Shown here: in pieces, positions 56,437-64,000 of the stretch
Layout: each line of letters starts with the position of its first letter
How positions within the stretch are numbered: the stretch's first letter is position 1
From: Cyclobacteriaceae bacterium YHN15
GTDB taxonomy: Bacteria; Bacteroidota; Bacteroidia; Cytophagales; Cyclobacteriaceae
Assembly: GCA_003797895.1 (NCBI GenBank)
Contig: RKQB01000001.1
Location: forward strand, 387,822 to 451,821
Length of the DNA stretch: 64,000 nt
Direction: 5' to 3'
Program-made: the position numbers and the translations under genes
The notes under the pieces: model-generated
Told to the model about the DNA's origin: nothing
Database searches by the model: none
The model's input: only the letters and a program-made list of their open reading frames with translations

Positions 56437-59049
56437 ATGGATTTCAAACAATTCACCATTAAGTCACAGGAGGCCATTCAAAAGGCTGCGGAACTGGCTA
56501 TGGCTGAGCAGCAGCAAGCTATTGAACCTGCTCATATTTTGAAAGGAATTTTTGCGGAAGATGAAAACGTGACAGATTTCTTGTTTAAGAAACTTGCTGT
56601 CAATAAGGATTTAATTAATCAGAAATTAGAAGAAATCATCCGAAGTTTTCCCAAGGTAAGCGGGCAGCAGCCCTATTTATCCAATTCAGGAAATCAGGTA
56701 TTGACAAAGGCCAAAGATTACCTGAAAACCTTTGGAGATGAATTTGTAGCCATTGAACATTTGGTTTTGGCAATTTTGGCCGGCAGTGATAAGACGGCTC
56801 AATTATTAAAAGATCAGGGGCTGTCTGAAAAGGCCTTGATAGATGCAATAAAAGAATTAAGAAAAGGAAATAAAGTGACAGATCAGAACGCAGAATCAAA
56901 ATACAGGGCTTTGGAAAAATATTCCAAAAACCTGAATGAACTTGCTAAAAAGGGAAAAATTGACCCTGTTATCGGCAGGGATGAAGAAATCAGGCGGGTA
57001 TTGCAGATTTTAGCAAGAAGAACTAAAAACAACCCCATATTACTTGGAGAACCTGGGGTTGGAAAAACTGCCATTGTGGAAGGTTTGGCCCAAAGGATTA
57101 TCAGTGGGGACGTACCGGAAAACCTTAAATCCAAAACTTTGATTTCCTTGGACATGGGCCTATTGGTGGCTGGCGCTAAATATAAAGGAGAATTTGAGGA
57201 AAGATTAAAGGCTGTCATCAAGGAGGTGACTGACTCAGAAGGTGAAATAATTCTCTTCATTGATGAAATACATACCCTGATCGGTGCAGGCGGCGGTGGA
57301 GAAGGGGCTATGGATGCTGCTAACTTATTGAAACCAGCATTGGCAAGAGGAGAACTTCATGCTATTGGAGCGACTACGCTTAAAGAATACCAAAAGTATA
57401 TTGAAAAAGATAAGGCATTGGAAAGAAGGTTTCAGTCAGTGATGGTGGATGAACCTGACGCAGCCGATGCTATCTCTATTCTGAGGGGTATCAAAGATAA
57501 ATATGAACTACACCATGGGGTGAGAATTAAGGATGATGCTGTGATTGCTGCAGTAGAACTTTCCCAAAGATACATCTCGGATAGATTCCTACCGGATAAA
57601 GCCATCGACCTTATGGATGAAGCTGCCGCTAAGCTAAGGATGGAAATTGATTCGCTTCCGCAGGAATTGGATGAGCTGAACAGAAGAGTGATGCAGTTGG
57701 AAATTGAAAGAGAGGCCATAAGGAGGGAGAACAATAAAGATAAGGAGGCTGTGCTTAGCAAGGAAATCGCAGAACTTTCCGAAAAGAGACAAGATGTTAA
57801 GGCCAAATGGGAAAGCGAAAAGTCAGTAATTACAGGTATTAGGACCGAAAAAGAAAATATTGATAAGTTGAAACTTGAGGCTGAACAGGCTGAGAGGGCC
57901 GGTGATTTTGGGAAAGTGGCTGAAATCCGGTATGGTAAAATTGTGGAAGCAGAGAAAAAATTAGAAAGCTTTAAATCCCAACTTGAGGAAATGCAGCAGG
58001 GCTCCCCACTCCTAAAAGAAGAAGTGGATAATGAGGATATTGCCGCAGTTGTATCGAAATGGACCGGTATTCCTTTGTCAAAAATGATACAGAGTGAAAG
58101 AGAAAAGCTGTTGCATTTGGAAGATGAATTGGGAAAAAGGGTAGCAGGTCAAAGTGAAGCCATCATTGCCTTGTCTGATGCAGTCAGAAGAAGCAGGGCG
58201 GGCCTCCAGGATCCAAAGCGGCCAATTGGTTCCTTCATTTTCATGGGAACTACCGGTGTAGGTAAAACCGAGCTTGCAAAGGCTTTGGCCGAATACCTCT
58301 TCAATGATGACAACGCCATGGTTAGGATAGACATGTCAGAGTACCAGGAAAGACATTCCGTCAGCAGATTGGTGGGGGCGCCTCCGGGATATGTAGGATA
58401 TGATGAAGGGGGACAGTTGACGGAAGCAGTAAGGAGAAAGCCCTATTCGGTAGTTTTATTGGATGAAATTGAAAAAGCCCATCCTGATGTGTTCAATATC
58501 CTGTTACAAGTTTTGGATGATGGGAGATTGACCGACAATAAAGGGAGGATTGCGAATTTCAAAAATACTATTATCATCCTTACCACCAATATTGGGTCTC
58601 ATCTTATCCAGGAAAGATTTGCCGAAATAGAAGAGTGGAACAAGGAGGAGATAATGGAAAAAACCAAAAAAGAGGTTTATGAACTGCTGAAAAAATCCGT
58701 CCGGCCTGAATTCCTCAACCGTATCGATGAAACTATTATGTTTGAGCCTTTGAATCAAGGAGTCATCAGAAAGATTGTGGATATTCAATGGAGGGAAATC
58801 CAAAAACGATTGACGGAGGCCAATATTGAAATCGAAGCAACCCAAGAAGTTTTGGATTACCTGGGAGAAGTTGGATTTGACCCTCAATTTGGTGCCAGAC
58901 CTTTAAAAAGAACCATGCAAAAGTTGATCTTGAATGAACTTTCAAAGCAGATTTTGGCAGGATATATAAAAAGCGATTCTGCGGTTTTGGTAGATCTGGA
59001 TGCGGACAAGCAGGTATATTTCAAAAACATGGATATTGTTGGGGTATAA
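56437..59049 (+). CDS. clpB: ATP-dependent disaggregase ClpB
   Basis: 870-residue Hsp100 chaperone that, with DnaK, extracts polypeptides from aggregates. N-domain residues 1-150 ([21 protein letters not shown]...). First AAA+ with Walker [17 protein letters not shown] and [21 protein letters not shown]. The ClpB-specific coiled-coil M-domain spans about 405-530. Second AAA+ with [55 protein letters not shown] and [10 protein letters not shown]. Length and the M-domain separate it from ClpA/ClpC. Single gene with terminators on both sides. Confidence 0.97.
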   Translation: MDFKQFTIKSQEAIQKAAELAMAEQQQAIEPAHILKGIFAEDENVTDFLFKKLAVNKDLINQKLEEIIRSFPKVSGQQPYLSNSGNQVLTKAKDYLKTFGDEFVAIEHLVLAILAGSDKTAQLLKDQGLSEKALIDAIKELRKGNKVTDQNAESKYRALEKYSKNLNELAKKGKIDPVIGRDEEIRRVLQILARRTKNNPILLGEPGVGKTAIVEGLAQRIISGDVPENLKSKTLISLDMGLLVAGAKYKGEFEERLKAVIKEVTDSEGEIILFIDEIHTLIGAGGGGEGAMDAANLLKPALARGELHAIGATTLKEYQKYIEKDKALERRFQSVMVDEPDAADAISILRGIKDKYELHHGVRIKDDAVIAAVELSQRYISDRFLPDKAIDLMDEAAAKLRMEIDSLPQELDELNRRVMQLEIEREAIRRENNKDKEAVLSKEIAELSEKRQDVKAKWESEKSVITGIRTEKENIDKLKLEAEQAERAGDFGKVAEIRYGKIVEAEKKLESFKSQLEEMQQGSPLLKEEVDNEDIAAVVSKWTGIPLSKMIQSEREKLLHLEDELGKRVAGQSEAIIALSDAVRRSRAGLQDPKRPIGSFIFMGTTGVGKTELAKALAEYLFNDDNAMVRIDMSEYQERHSVSRLVGAPPGYVGYDEGGQLTEAVRRKPYSVVLLDEIEKAHPDVFNILLQVLDDGRLTDNKGRIANFKNTIIILTTNIGSHLIQERFAEIEEWNKEEIMEKTKKEVYELLKKSVRPEFLNRIDETIMFEPLNQGVIRKIVDIQWREIQKRLTEANIEIEATQEVLDYLGEVGFDPQFGARPLKRTMQKLILNELSKQILAGYIKSDSAVLVDLDADKQVYFKNMDIVGV

Positions 59050-59071
59050 TCTAAACCTTTATTGAAGATAA

Positions 59072-59106
59072 AAAAAGACGTTGGTGGATAACCAACGTCT
59101 TTTTAC
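59072..59106. terminator. Bidirectional terminator between clpB and a small minus-strand gene
   Basis: AAAAAGACGTTGG (59072-59084) pairs perfectly with CCAACGTCTTTTT (59092-59104) around a 7-base loop. Both flanks give U-runs, so it can stop clpB and the small gene ending at 59122. Confidence 0.9.
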
Positions 59107-59121
59107 TTTGCTGCAAGGCCA

Positions 59122-59262
59122 TTAGACCTTTTGGGCAGGGCACTCACATCGATAGCTATTCCAGCCTTTCTTAAACCTTTCCCAATTCCAAGTAAAAGTT
59201 AAAAGAAAGGCCAAGGAAAGCCCAGCCAAAGCAAAAACAACAGATTTCTTTAAATTTCTCAC
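59122..59262 (-). CDS. Small single-pass membrane protein (46 aa), unannotated type
   Basis: Reading the minus strand from GTG at 59262 gives a 46-residue frame: basic start MRNLKKS, a hydrophobic helix VVFALAGLSLAFLLTFTW (about residues 8-25), a short aromatic/basic stretch, then CECPAQKV and stop. This is the layout of a genuine small membrane protein, and a strong terminator lies just past the stop. The codon before GTG offers no ATG alternative. Function unknown; the CxC end could bind metal. Confidence 0.5.
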   Translation of the reverse strand: MRNLKKSVVFALAGLSLAFLLTFTWNWERFKKGWNSYRCECPAQKV

Positions 59263-59452
59263 AGCAAGAAAAATTAGTTGGAACTATTAATTTAATCATA
59301 TTTTTAAAATTAAACCATTCTGAATAAAATTATAGGGATATTGAATAGTTCAAATTGAAGCCAAAAGTCAATAAATCAGTTTAGAGGCCAAATTCCTTTA
59401 AATTCGAGTTTGAAAATTTGGGATTCAACTTTATCTGAATTTCCTTTGAATC
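59263..59452. other. AT-rich intergenic region between a small minus-strand gene and the PNPOx gene
   Basis: 190 bp with no gene. It must contain divergent promoters. I see no full -33/-7 pair, only AT-rich sequence with CCTTTGAATC just before the ATG at 59453. Confidence 0.4.
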
Positions 59453-60025
59453 ATGTTGTTCTCAATTCATAACACTTTAGCTGAAATATTCCTTCAAGTC
59501 AAAAATGAACTTGAAAAAGGAGCTTCAGATCCCAATCATCCTTTTAGATTTGTTTCCCTGGCAACGCATTTGAAAAGAGAAATCGAACTTCGATATGTGG
59601 TTTTTAGAAAGTTGGACAAGGATTTAAATTTTTATTTTTTTACCGATTCAAGGTCTGGAAAAGTTACGCACCTATTGAATAATTCAGAAATAGCACTTCT
59701 TTTTTATCATCAAAGGGAAAGGGTTCAGATTAGGGTGAAAGGTTTTGCAAAAATCCATCAACAGGATGATTTGACATCAAGGTTTTGGTCGGAACTTCCA
59801 GGCGAATCCCAAAAATCCTATAATTCCGAACTTTCACCAGGAAGTTTGATTGGATCTCCTGAAATGGCCTATCAATGGAAGGAGGAAATGGATTCTGCTT
59901 TTTTTGCTGTTCTTAAAGTCGAACCGGTAAGGATAGAAGCGCTGCAACTCAATGGATTGGAACATATAAGGACTTCATTTTTAAAAAAAGAAGAAGATTG
60001 GCAAATGAGCTGGCTTGCTCCCTGA
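59453..60025 (+). CDS. Pyridoxamine 5'-phosphate oxidase-like flavin-binding protein
   Basis: 190-residue cytoplasmic protein of the split-barrel FMN-binding fold (PNPOx-like, Alr4036-type). Features are FRFVSLATHL, RYVVFRKLDKDLNFYFFTDSRSGKVTHL, ALLFYHQRERVQIRVKGFAKI and a C-terminal LKVEPVRIEALQLNG. True PdxH residues for PLP binding are not clearly all present, so activity may be another flavin reduction. It lies 73 bp upstream of the Pycsar-type gene on the same strand. Confidence 0.8.
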   Translation: MLFSIHNTLAEIFLQVKNELEKGASDPNHPFRFVSLATHLKREIELRYVVFRKLDKDLNFYFFTDSRSGKVTHLLNNSEIALLFYHQRERVQIRVKGFAKIHQQDDLTSRFWSELPGESQKSYNSELSPGSLIGSPEMAYQWKEEMDSAFFAVLKVEPVRIEALQLNGLEHIRTSFLKKEEDWQMSWLAP

Positions 60026-60098
60026 TTTTTTATTCAAAGGAAAAGTTTGAATTTCTTGAAAATTATTTTTGTAAATTATGCCGGCAAATACTTAATAC

Positions 60099-60680
60099 AT
60101 GCAGGAAGAAATAATAAACAAGAAAGAGAAATCCGAAAGAGAAAGACAAACCTTTTTCAGGGTTGCATTCAAGAATAATTGTAATTTGCTTCAAATAGCA
60201 GATAATAAGGCAAACATGATCATCAGTATCAATGCGCTGGTTATTTCTTCTATCATTGCCATTACAGGTTATGGCACAGTTTCGGATAACCTTGATCTTT
60301 ATGGGTCAAAAATGATTATTCCTATCATTTTGATCATGATTTCCTGTTTTGCATCGACTGTATTGGGGGTGCAGGCCGCAAAGCCCAAGATTATTAGTGA
60401 TAAAAAGAATGTGGCAAATCAAAATAAAGGCAGTCTATTATTTTTTGGGGAAAGCTCAAGTTATTCCGTAGAAGGTTACCTTATGGAAATAGATAAAATT
60501 CTTCCTTCTAAAGCTGAAATCAATAACCAAATGGCCATTATCCTCTATTACCAAGGTAAGGTTTTAAAGAACAAATATAATTTACTTGGCTATGCTTATA
60601 ATGTTTTTATTATGGGTTTGGCTATTGGGGTGTTGGCCTTTTTGATTTATCTGGGATTTGATTATTTCTGGAGCAGTTGA
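60099..60680 (+). CDS. Pycsar-effector-type membrane protein (DUF5706)
   Basis: 193-residue protein with three predicted transmembrane helices (about residues 40-58, 72-90 and 165-188) and the signature LLQIADNKANMIISINALVI at residues 30-49, characteristic of the Pycsar/DUF5706 transmembrane domain. In known anti-phage Pycsar systems such proteins are membrane-damaging effectors triggered by cCMP or cUMP from a neighbouring cyclase. No cyclase, HD phosphohydrolase or other defence gene is adjacent, so this may be an orphan effector or a housekeeping relative. The N-terminal 20 residues are highly charged. Confidence 0.75.
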   Translation: MQEEIINKKEKSERERQTFFRVAFKNNCNLLQIADNKANMIISINALVISSIIAITGYGTVSDNLDLYGSKMIIPIILIMISCFASTVLGVQAAKPKIISDKKNVANQNKGSLLFFGESSSYSVEGYLMEIDKILPSKAEINNQMAIILYYQGKVLKNKYNLLGYAYNVFIMGLAIGVLAFLIYLGFDYFWSS

Positions 60681-60773
60681 TTTTTTGTTCTTCATTTAGC
60701 TTGTCAATTAAATTATTTACTGACAATTTGTGTCATTATTTTTCCTTTGCAATTCATTTTGGGTAAATTCATT

Positions 60774-60798
60774 CTGTAGTAAAAAGGGTTTTCTACAG
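60774..60798. promoter_or_regulatory. Inverted repeat CTGTAG...CTACAG upstream of the P-loop gene
   Basis: CTGTAG (60774-60779) and CTACAG (60793-60798) flank an AAAA...TTTT core, extending the pairing to about ten bases with one bulge, 14 bp before the ATG at 60813. Operator or mRNA hairpin affecting translation are both possible. Confidence 0.4.
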
Positions 60799-60812
60799 TA
60801 AAAAATCAAAAA

Positions 60813-61610
60813 ATGAATAGGATAATATTTGTGACTGGAGCTCCCGGAACTGGGAAAAGTACCTATGTCAAGAAGCATTTTATCGATACTGCAAAGTATT
60901 ATGTGCTTGATATGGCATTTGAAAGCCAAAAGGTTTTTGGTAGTTATGATGCGCTTGAAAATGAAGATATAGTAGAGATTTACAATAGTCTTTCCGAAAA
61001 TGGATTGCTCGCGCTTTTTGATGGGAAGGATTTAGTGGTGGAGTATTGTGTGGTCGGGTTTGATGAGGATTTGTTCGGGATTATAGATTTTGCCCGGAAA
61101 ATGGGTTTGGAAACAGAGTTGATTTTTCTTGATGTCGATGCGGAGGATGCCTGGACGAGGATTCAGCTTTCCGGAAAAGATTATTTCCCTTCCTTTGAAT
61201 TAAAAGAACCAACCTTAAAGATTCTACAAGGGATTTTGGAAGATTTTGAATTTAATCAAGAAATCGAACAAATCTTTGAATTAGGCACTGATAAAGGGAA
61301 TATTCAATTTTTCAAAAGAAAAAATGAAGACAGTGACCTCTACTTTTACAACACCTACAATACGGATTTCTTTGAGTTCGAACCTGAGTTTGAATTTGAA
61401 AAAAAAGACGGGGTAAATTACCTCAAACAGTTCAATGATTTTGAGGATGCTTTCAGTCATTTTTTAGAGAACTTTGGAATTTTAAGTCTCTATCCGGTAA
61501 AGGTCAATGAGAAATATAAAACAGAGTTTCAAACAGTCTACAAAAAACAACTTTCATTGGATAAGGTTGGGGAAATTTCAGGTGAAAATTTGGGAAAATA
61601 CCTGAATTGA
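60813..61610 (+). CDS. P-loop kinase-like protein with unknown C-terminal domain
   Basis: 265-residue cytoplasmic protein. Walker A GAPGTGKS is at residues 9-16 in a context (MNRIIFVTGAPGTGKSTYVKK) like zeta-toxin or nucleoside/chaperonin-type small kinases. The first 150 residues make one domain, with FLDVDAEDAWTRI as a possible strand after the P-loop domain. The rest (about 160-265) is acidic and aromatic (DFFEFEPEFEFEKK) and unrecognised. There is no antitoxin-like partner. It converges with tRNA-Ala, and a terminator hairpin lies beyond its stop. Confidence 0.6.
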   Translation: MNRIIFVTGAPGTGKSTYVKKHFIDTAKYYVLDMAFESQKVFGSYDALENEDIVEIYNSLSENGLLALFDGKDLVVEYCVVGFDEDLFGIIDFARKMGLETELIFLDVDAEDAWTRIQLSGKDYFPSFELKEPTLKILQGILEDFEFNQEIEQIFELGTDKGNIQFFKRKNEDSDLYFYNTYNTDFFEFEPEFEFEKKDGVNYLKQFNDFEDAFSHFLENFGILSLYPVKVNEKYKTEFQTVYKKQLSLDKVGEISGENLGKYLN

Positions 61611-61623
61611 AGTACATACTTAA

Positions 61624-61657
61624 AAATAAAAAAGGCTTGCGGTTATCGCAAGCCTTT
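61624..61657. terminator. Perfect hairpin between the P-loop gene and tRNA-Ala
   Basis: AAAGGCTTGCG (61631-61641), loop GTTAT, CGCAAGCCTTT (61647-61657). On the minus strand it is followed by a T-rich run, marking the 3' end of the tRNA transcript; it may also stop the convergent gene. Confidence 0.85.
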
Positions 61658-61658
61658 G

Positions 61659-61732
61659 TGGAGAATAACGGATTCGAACCGATGACCTCTACACTGCCAG
61701 TGTAGCGCTCTAGCCAACTGAGCTAATTCCCC
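61659..61732 (-). tRNA. tRNA-Ala(GGC)
   Basis: On the minus strand: acceptor GGGGAAT pairs with ATTCTCC (one G-U), the D-arm reads AGCTCAGTTGGCTAGAGC, the anticodon arm CTACA-CTGGCAG-TGTAG gives anticodon GGC, and the T-loop is GGTTCGAATCC. The discriminator is A; CCA is not encoded. A terminator hairpin follows. Structure is complete, so functional. Confidence 0.93.
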
Positions 61733-61740
61733 GTATATTG

Positions 61741-61872
61741 TTTACTCTAGGATTCGAACCGATGACCTTCCCGACGCCTGTCGGGACGCTCTAGCCAACT
61801 GAGCTAATTCCCTATTTATTATTTACTCTAGGATTCGAACCGATGACCTTCCCGTCCCGATAGCTATAGGGA
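61741..61872 (-). pseudogene. Two decayed tandem tRNA-like copies with palindromic anticodon arms
   Basis: Complement of 61749..61812 keeps tRNA-Ala D-arm and T-arm wording, but the anticodon arm is replaced by an 18-base hairpin TCCCGAC-gcct-GTCGGGA (+ strand 61769-61786) and the 3' acceptor half is lost. A second, shorter copy begins at 61822: 33 bases (61822-61854) repeat 61741-61773 exactly and then run into another palindrome, TCCCGATAGCTATAGGGA (61855-61872). Neither can fold as a normal tRNA. Confidence 0.75.
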
Positions 61873-61930
61873 TAATCCCCAATGGGACTGCAAATATAGA
61901 AATGGATTTTAAATGGACAAAAGAAATTTA

Positions 61931-62551
61931 TTAATCAACTGAATAATTTATTCTGGACAGAATACTTCTTCCCAAAGTGATTTCATCGGTATATTCCAAC
62001 TCTCCCCCTATTGGTATACCTCTCGCAATGGTGCTTACTTTGATGCCGAATTCTTTGAGCTTTCTGGTTATATAAAATGAAGTGGTATCCCCTTCCATCG
62101 TGGCTGGTAGTGCCAGGATTACTTCCTCTATTTTTTCTACATCTTTAGATTTGGCTATCCTTGACATCAAAGATTCAATATGAAGTTCATCAGGACCGAC
62201 ACCCTGGATCGGAGAAATAACACCTCCCAGAACATGATATAAGCCATTGTATTGTGACGTATTTTCAATCGCTAATACATCAGGGATATCTTCCACTACA
62301 CAAATAACTTTCCGATCTCTCCTAGCACTATTACAAGTACTACATGTTTCCGCATCGGAAATGTTGTGACAGGTGCTACAGTATTTAATTTCTTTCCTTA
62401 AGGCAAGTATTGATTTGGCCAGTTCTTCTGAAACAGATTCCTTTTGTTTAAGAAGGTGAAGCGCTAGCCTTAAAGCAGTTTTTTTACCGATACCCGGTAA
62501 GCGACTGATTTCATTGACGGCATCTTCAATTAACTTTGAGGGTAAATTCAC
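61931..62551 (-). CDS. recR: Recombination mediator protein RecR
   Basis: 206-residue protein that with RecO/RecF loads RecA at gaps. The HhH motif is [20 protein letters not shown], a four-Cys zinc finger [16 protein letters not shown] follows, and the Toprim domain is [28 protein letters not shown]. The frame is open to 62608, but the GTG at 62551 ([20 protein letters not shown]) is the natural start, 11 bp after the clpS stop. It is co-transcribed with clpS. Confidence 0.95.
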   Translation of the reverse strand: MNLPSKLIEDAVNEISRLPGIGKKTALRLALHLLKQKESVSEELAKSILALRKEIKYCSTCHNISDAETCSTCNSARRDRKVICVVEDIPDVLAIENTSQYNGLYHVLGGVISPIQGVGPDELHIESLMSRIAKSKDVEKIEEVILALPATMEGDTTSFYITRKLKEFGIKVSTIARGIPIGGELEYTDEITLGRSILSRINYSVD

Positions 62552-62562
62552 ACAACCTGGAT

Positions 62563-62856
62563 TTATATTATGGCAGCTTGAATGCCAGCATCCAAAATGG
62601 CCTGGCACATTGGTTTAAGGTTTTCACGGCTTCCTTTTTTAACTGTACACTTTCCTTTATAGTGAATTATCAAAGCGCATTGCTCAGCCTGTTCAGCAGT
62701 GTGTTGACATACTTTGATCAATATTTTGATGACATGGTCGAAAGTATTGACGTCATCATTGAAAACCACCAACTCGCTTTCTTCAATATCGATCAATTCT
62801 TCCAGTAAAACTTCTACCTCCTCCTTCATTGGATAGGTTTGCGTATGATCTTTCAT
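62563..62856 (-). CDS. clpS: ATP-dependent Clp protease adaptor ClpS
   Basis: 97-residue adaptor delivering N-degron substrates to the Clp protease. The core [43 protein letters not shown] is the ClpS fold, with the NDDVNT and H-T/E-Q positions of the N-degron pocket. The N-terminal part is short. The ATG at 62856 has a TAAATTTGC box only 3 bp upstream, which would make the mRNA almost leaderless; an internal ATG at 62829 ([12 protein letters not shown]) would give a 27-base leader. recR follows in the same transcript. Confidence 0.93.
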   Translation of the reverse strand: MKDHTQTYPMKEEVEVLLEELIDIEESELVVFNDDVNTFDHVIKILIKVCQHTAEQAEQCALIIHYKGKCTVKKGSRENLKPMCQAILDAGIQAAII

Positions 62857-62859
62857 TTT

Positions 62860-62868
62860 GCAAATTTA
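62860..62868 (-). promoter_or_regulatory. -7 box of the clpS-recR transcript
   Basis: The minus strand reads TAAATTTGC, matching TAnnTTTG plus C. ATTG at complement 62890..62893 lies 21 bp upstream, an acceptable -33 element. The box ends 3 bp before the first ATG of clpS. Confidence 0.5.
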
Positions 62869-62910
62869 ATTAAAATAGACAACTTAGCACAATTGACCTA
62901 TTCAAGCACT

Positions 62911-64000
62911 ATGGATTCAAAGTTAGTTTTAATCGTTATAACTTCATATTTCATTCTCTTGTTTTTGATATCCTGGTTTACTTCTAGAAAAGTAACCGCT
63001 GAAACTTTTTTTACTGGAGATAGACAGTCTCCTTGGTTTTTGGTAGCATTTGGAATGATCGGAGCCTCCCTTTCCGGGGTTACATTCATATCTGTGCCAG
63101 GAGAAATCGGAAATACTAAATTCCATTATTTCCAAGTTGTTTTGGGTTACACATTGGGATATTTCACCATTGCAAAAGTTCTTCTTCCATTGTATTATCG
63201 CCTTAATCTGGTTTCCATATATGCCTATTTGGAGGACAGATTTGGTTTTTGGTCCTATAAAACCGGTGCTTTTTTCTTTATTCTTTCCCGAACTTTGGGG
63301 TCTTCCATCAGGGTGTTTTTAGTGGCTGGGGTTCTTCAGTTAATTCTATTTGATCAATGGGGGATTCCCTTTTGGGTATCTGTATTGATTACCGTTTCTT
63401 TAATTTGGCTCTATACCCATAGAGGGGGGATCAAAACGGTAGTATGGACCGATACCCTTCAAACTTTATTTATGCTTTTGGCAGTATTGGTGAGTATTTA
63501 TCTCATAGGTAAGGATTTGGGTATTCTGAAAATCACCGAATTTGTCAATACTATAACCACGGATTCCCGGTTTGAAATTTTCAATTGGGATTGGCAGTCC
63601 GGAACCAATTTTTTCAAGCAATTTGCTTCAGGTGCTTTTATCACCATCGTGATGACAGGACTGGATCAGGATATGATGCAAAAAAATCTGACTTGTAAAA
63701 ATATCGGTGATGCACAGAAAAACATGTTTTGGTTTACCATCATATTGGTTTTTGTAAACCTTTTATTCTTATCATTAGGAGTGCTTTTATACATCTATTC
63801 TGAGACAAATGGCATCACCATTCCTGTTAGAACGGATGATCTTTACCCTATGTTGGCTACCCAGCATTTTTCAGCATTTGTCGGAATCACCTTTGTATTG
63901 GGGATTACGGCAGCAGCATATTCCAGTGCAGACTCCACCCTTACAGCTTTGACTACCTCATTTTGTATTGATTTTCTTGAGATAGAAAAAAAATACCCCC
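62911..64000 (+). CDS. Sodium:solute symporter family protein, C-terminus cut by window edge
   Basis: 363 codons are visible from the ATG at 62911 with no stop before the window end. The SSS-family pattern is clear: first helix LVLIVITSYFILLFLISWFTSRKV, then TAETFFTGDRQSPWFLVAFGMIGASLSGVTFISVPGEIG (unwound TM1-like region with the SGVTFISVPG sodium site). A TM helix-rich continuation with HRGGIKTVVWTDTLQTLFML and GITAAAYSSADSTLTALTTSFCID follows. The family imports sugars, amino acids, vitamins or other solutes with Na+, so it may use the gradient made by the NQR pump. The substrate is not identifiable. It diverges from clpS. Confidence 0.9.
   Translation, partial: MDSKLVLIVITSYFILLFLISWFTSRKVTAETFFTGDRQSPWFLVAFGMIGASLSGVTFISVPGEIGNTKFHYFQVVLGYTLGYFTIAKVLLPLYYRLNLVSIYAYLEDRFGFWSYKTGAFFFILSRTLGSSIRVFLVAGVLQLILFDQWGIPFWVSVLITVSLIWLYTHRGGIKTVVWTDTLQTLFMLLAVLVSIYLIGKDLGILKITEFVNTITTDSRFEIFNWDWQSGTNFFKQFASGAFITIVMTGLDQDMMQKNLTCKNIGDAQKNMFWFTIILVFVNLLFLSLGVLLYIYSETNGITIPVRTDDLYPMLATQHFSAFVGITFVLGITAAAYSSADSTLTALTTSFCIDFLEIEKKYP

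Noticed and set aside
61749..61812. Second tRNA gene next to tRNA-Ala
   Set aside because: The anticodon arm is an 18-base perfect hairpin and the acceptor stem cannot pair, so it cannot be a functional tRNA.
62552..62608. N-terminal extension of RecR into clpS
   Set aside because: The extra residues are the out-of-frame clpS sequence; the GTG at 62551 gives the standard RecR N-terminus.

Overview
The window looks like core chromosome of a Bacteroidota bacterium, most likely order Cytophagales (Cyclobacteriaceae-like). This rests on AT-rich intergenic DNA, -7 boxes of the TAnnTTTG type, few Shine-Dalgarno sequences, and families typical of the phylum: DUF4290, MG2/TonB-plug proteins, lipoproteins with SPII signals, Na+-NQR, a UbiA/GGGP-type prenyltransferase and an Asp-type MurA. 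No transposase, integrase, phage gene or CRISPR array was seen. Placement below the phylum is inference.

Layout. 1-9.15 kb (minus): murA (cut by the left edge), a DUF4290 protein, a UvrD/PcrA helicase, a carboxypeptidase-regulatory-domain protein paired with an MG2/TonB-plug protein, and an LpxL-like acyltransferase. 9.27-12.4 kb (plus): an ECF sigma factor with a small Cys-rich putative anti-sigma factor, then gmk, nadD and a lipid kinase. 12.5-14.2 kb (minus): a family 2 glycosyltransferase overlapping a second sigma factor. 14.3-17.5 kb (plus): tgt, an LptF/G permease and an EamA transporter. 17.5-18.8 kb: a DUF4143 ATPase preceded by a 32-bp tandem operator-like array. 18.9-19.7 kb (minus): ispE.

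20.0-31.4 kb (plus) is a nine-gene branched-chain amino acid operon, ilvD-ilvB-ilvN-ilvC-leuA-leuC-leuD-leuA2/cimA-like-leuB. It is preceded by a leader that looks like a complete ribosome-mediated attenuator: a 17-residue peptide rich in Ile, Leu and Val, mutually exclusive antiterminator and terminator helices, and a U-run. This is the strongest regulatory finding in the window.

31.4-32.1 kb is a gene-free stretch made of purine-rich repeats and nested palindromes. Then come an Ig-like lipoprotein, truA, a UbiA prenyltransferase, a GH16 glucanase, a CsbD protein, an acyl-CoA dehydrogenase and adenine deaminase. 40.6-47.0 kb (plus): cmk-ispH, then nqrABCDE ending in a terminator with no nqrF. 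47-55.6 kb: pirin, acyl-ACP desaturase, an esterase lipoprotein, an M19 dipeptidase and a hybrid histidine kinase. 55.8-61.6 kb: a small exported coiled-coil protein, clpB, an unannotated 46-aa membrane protein, a PNPOx-like protein, a Pycsar-type (DUF5706) membrane protein with no cyclase beside it, and a P-loop kinase-like protein of unknown role. The right end has tRNA-Ala(GGC) followed by two decayed tRNA-like copies, recR, clpS, and a sodium:solute symporter cut by the right edge.
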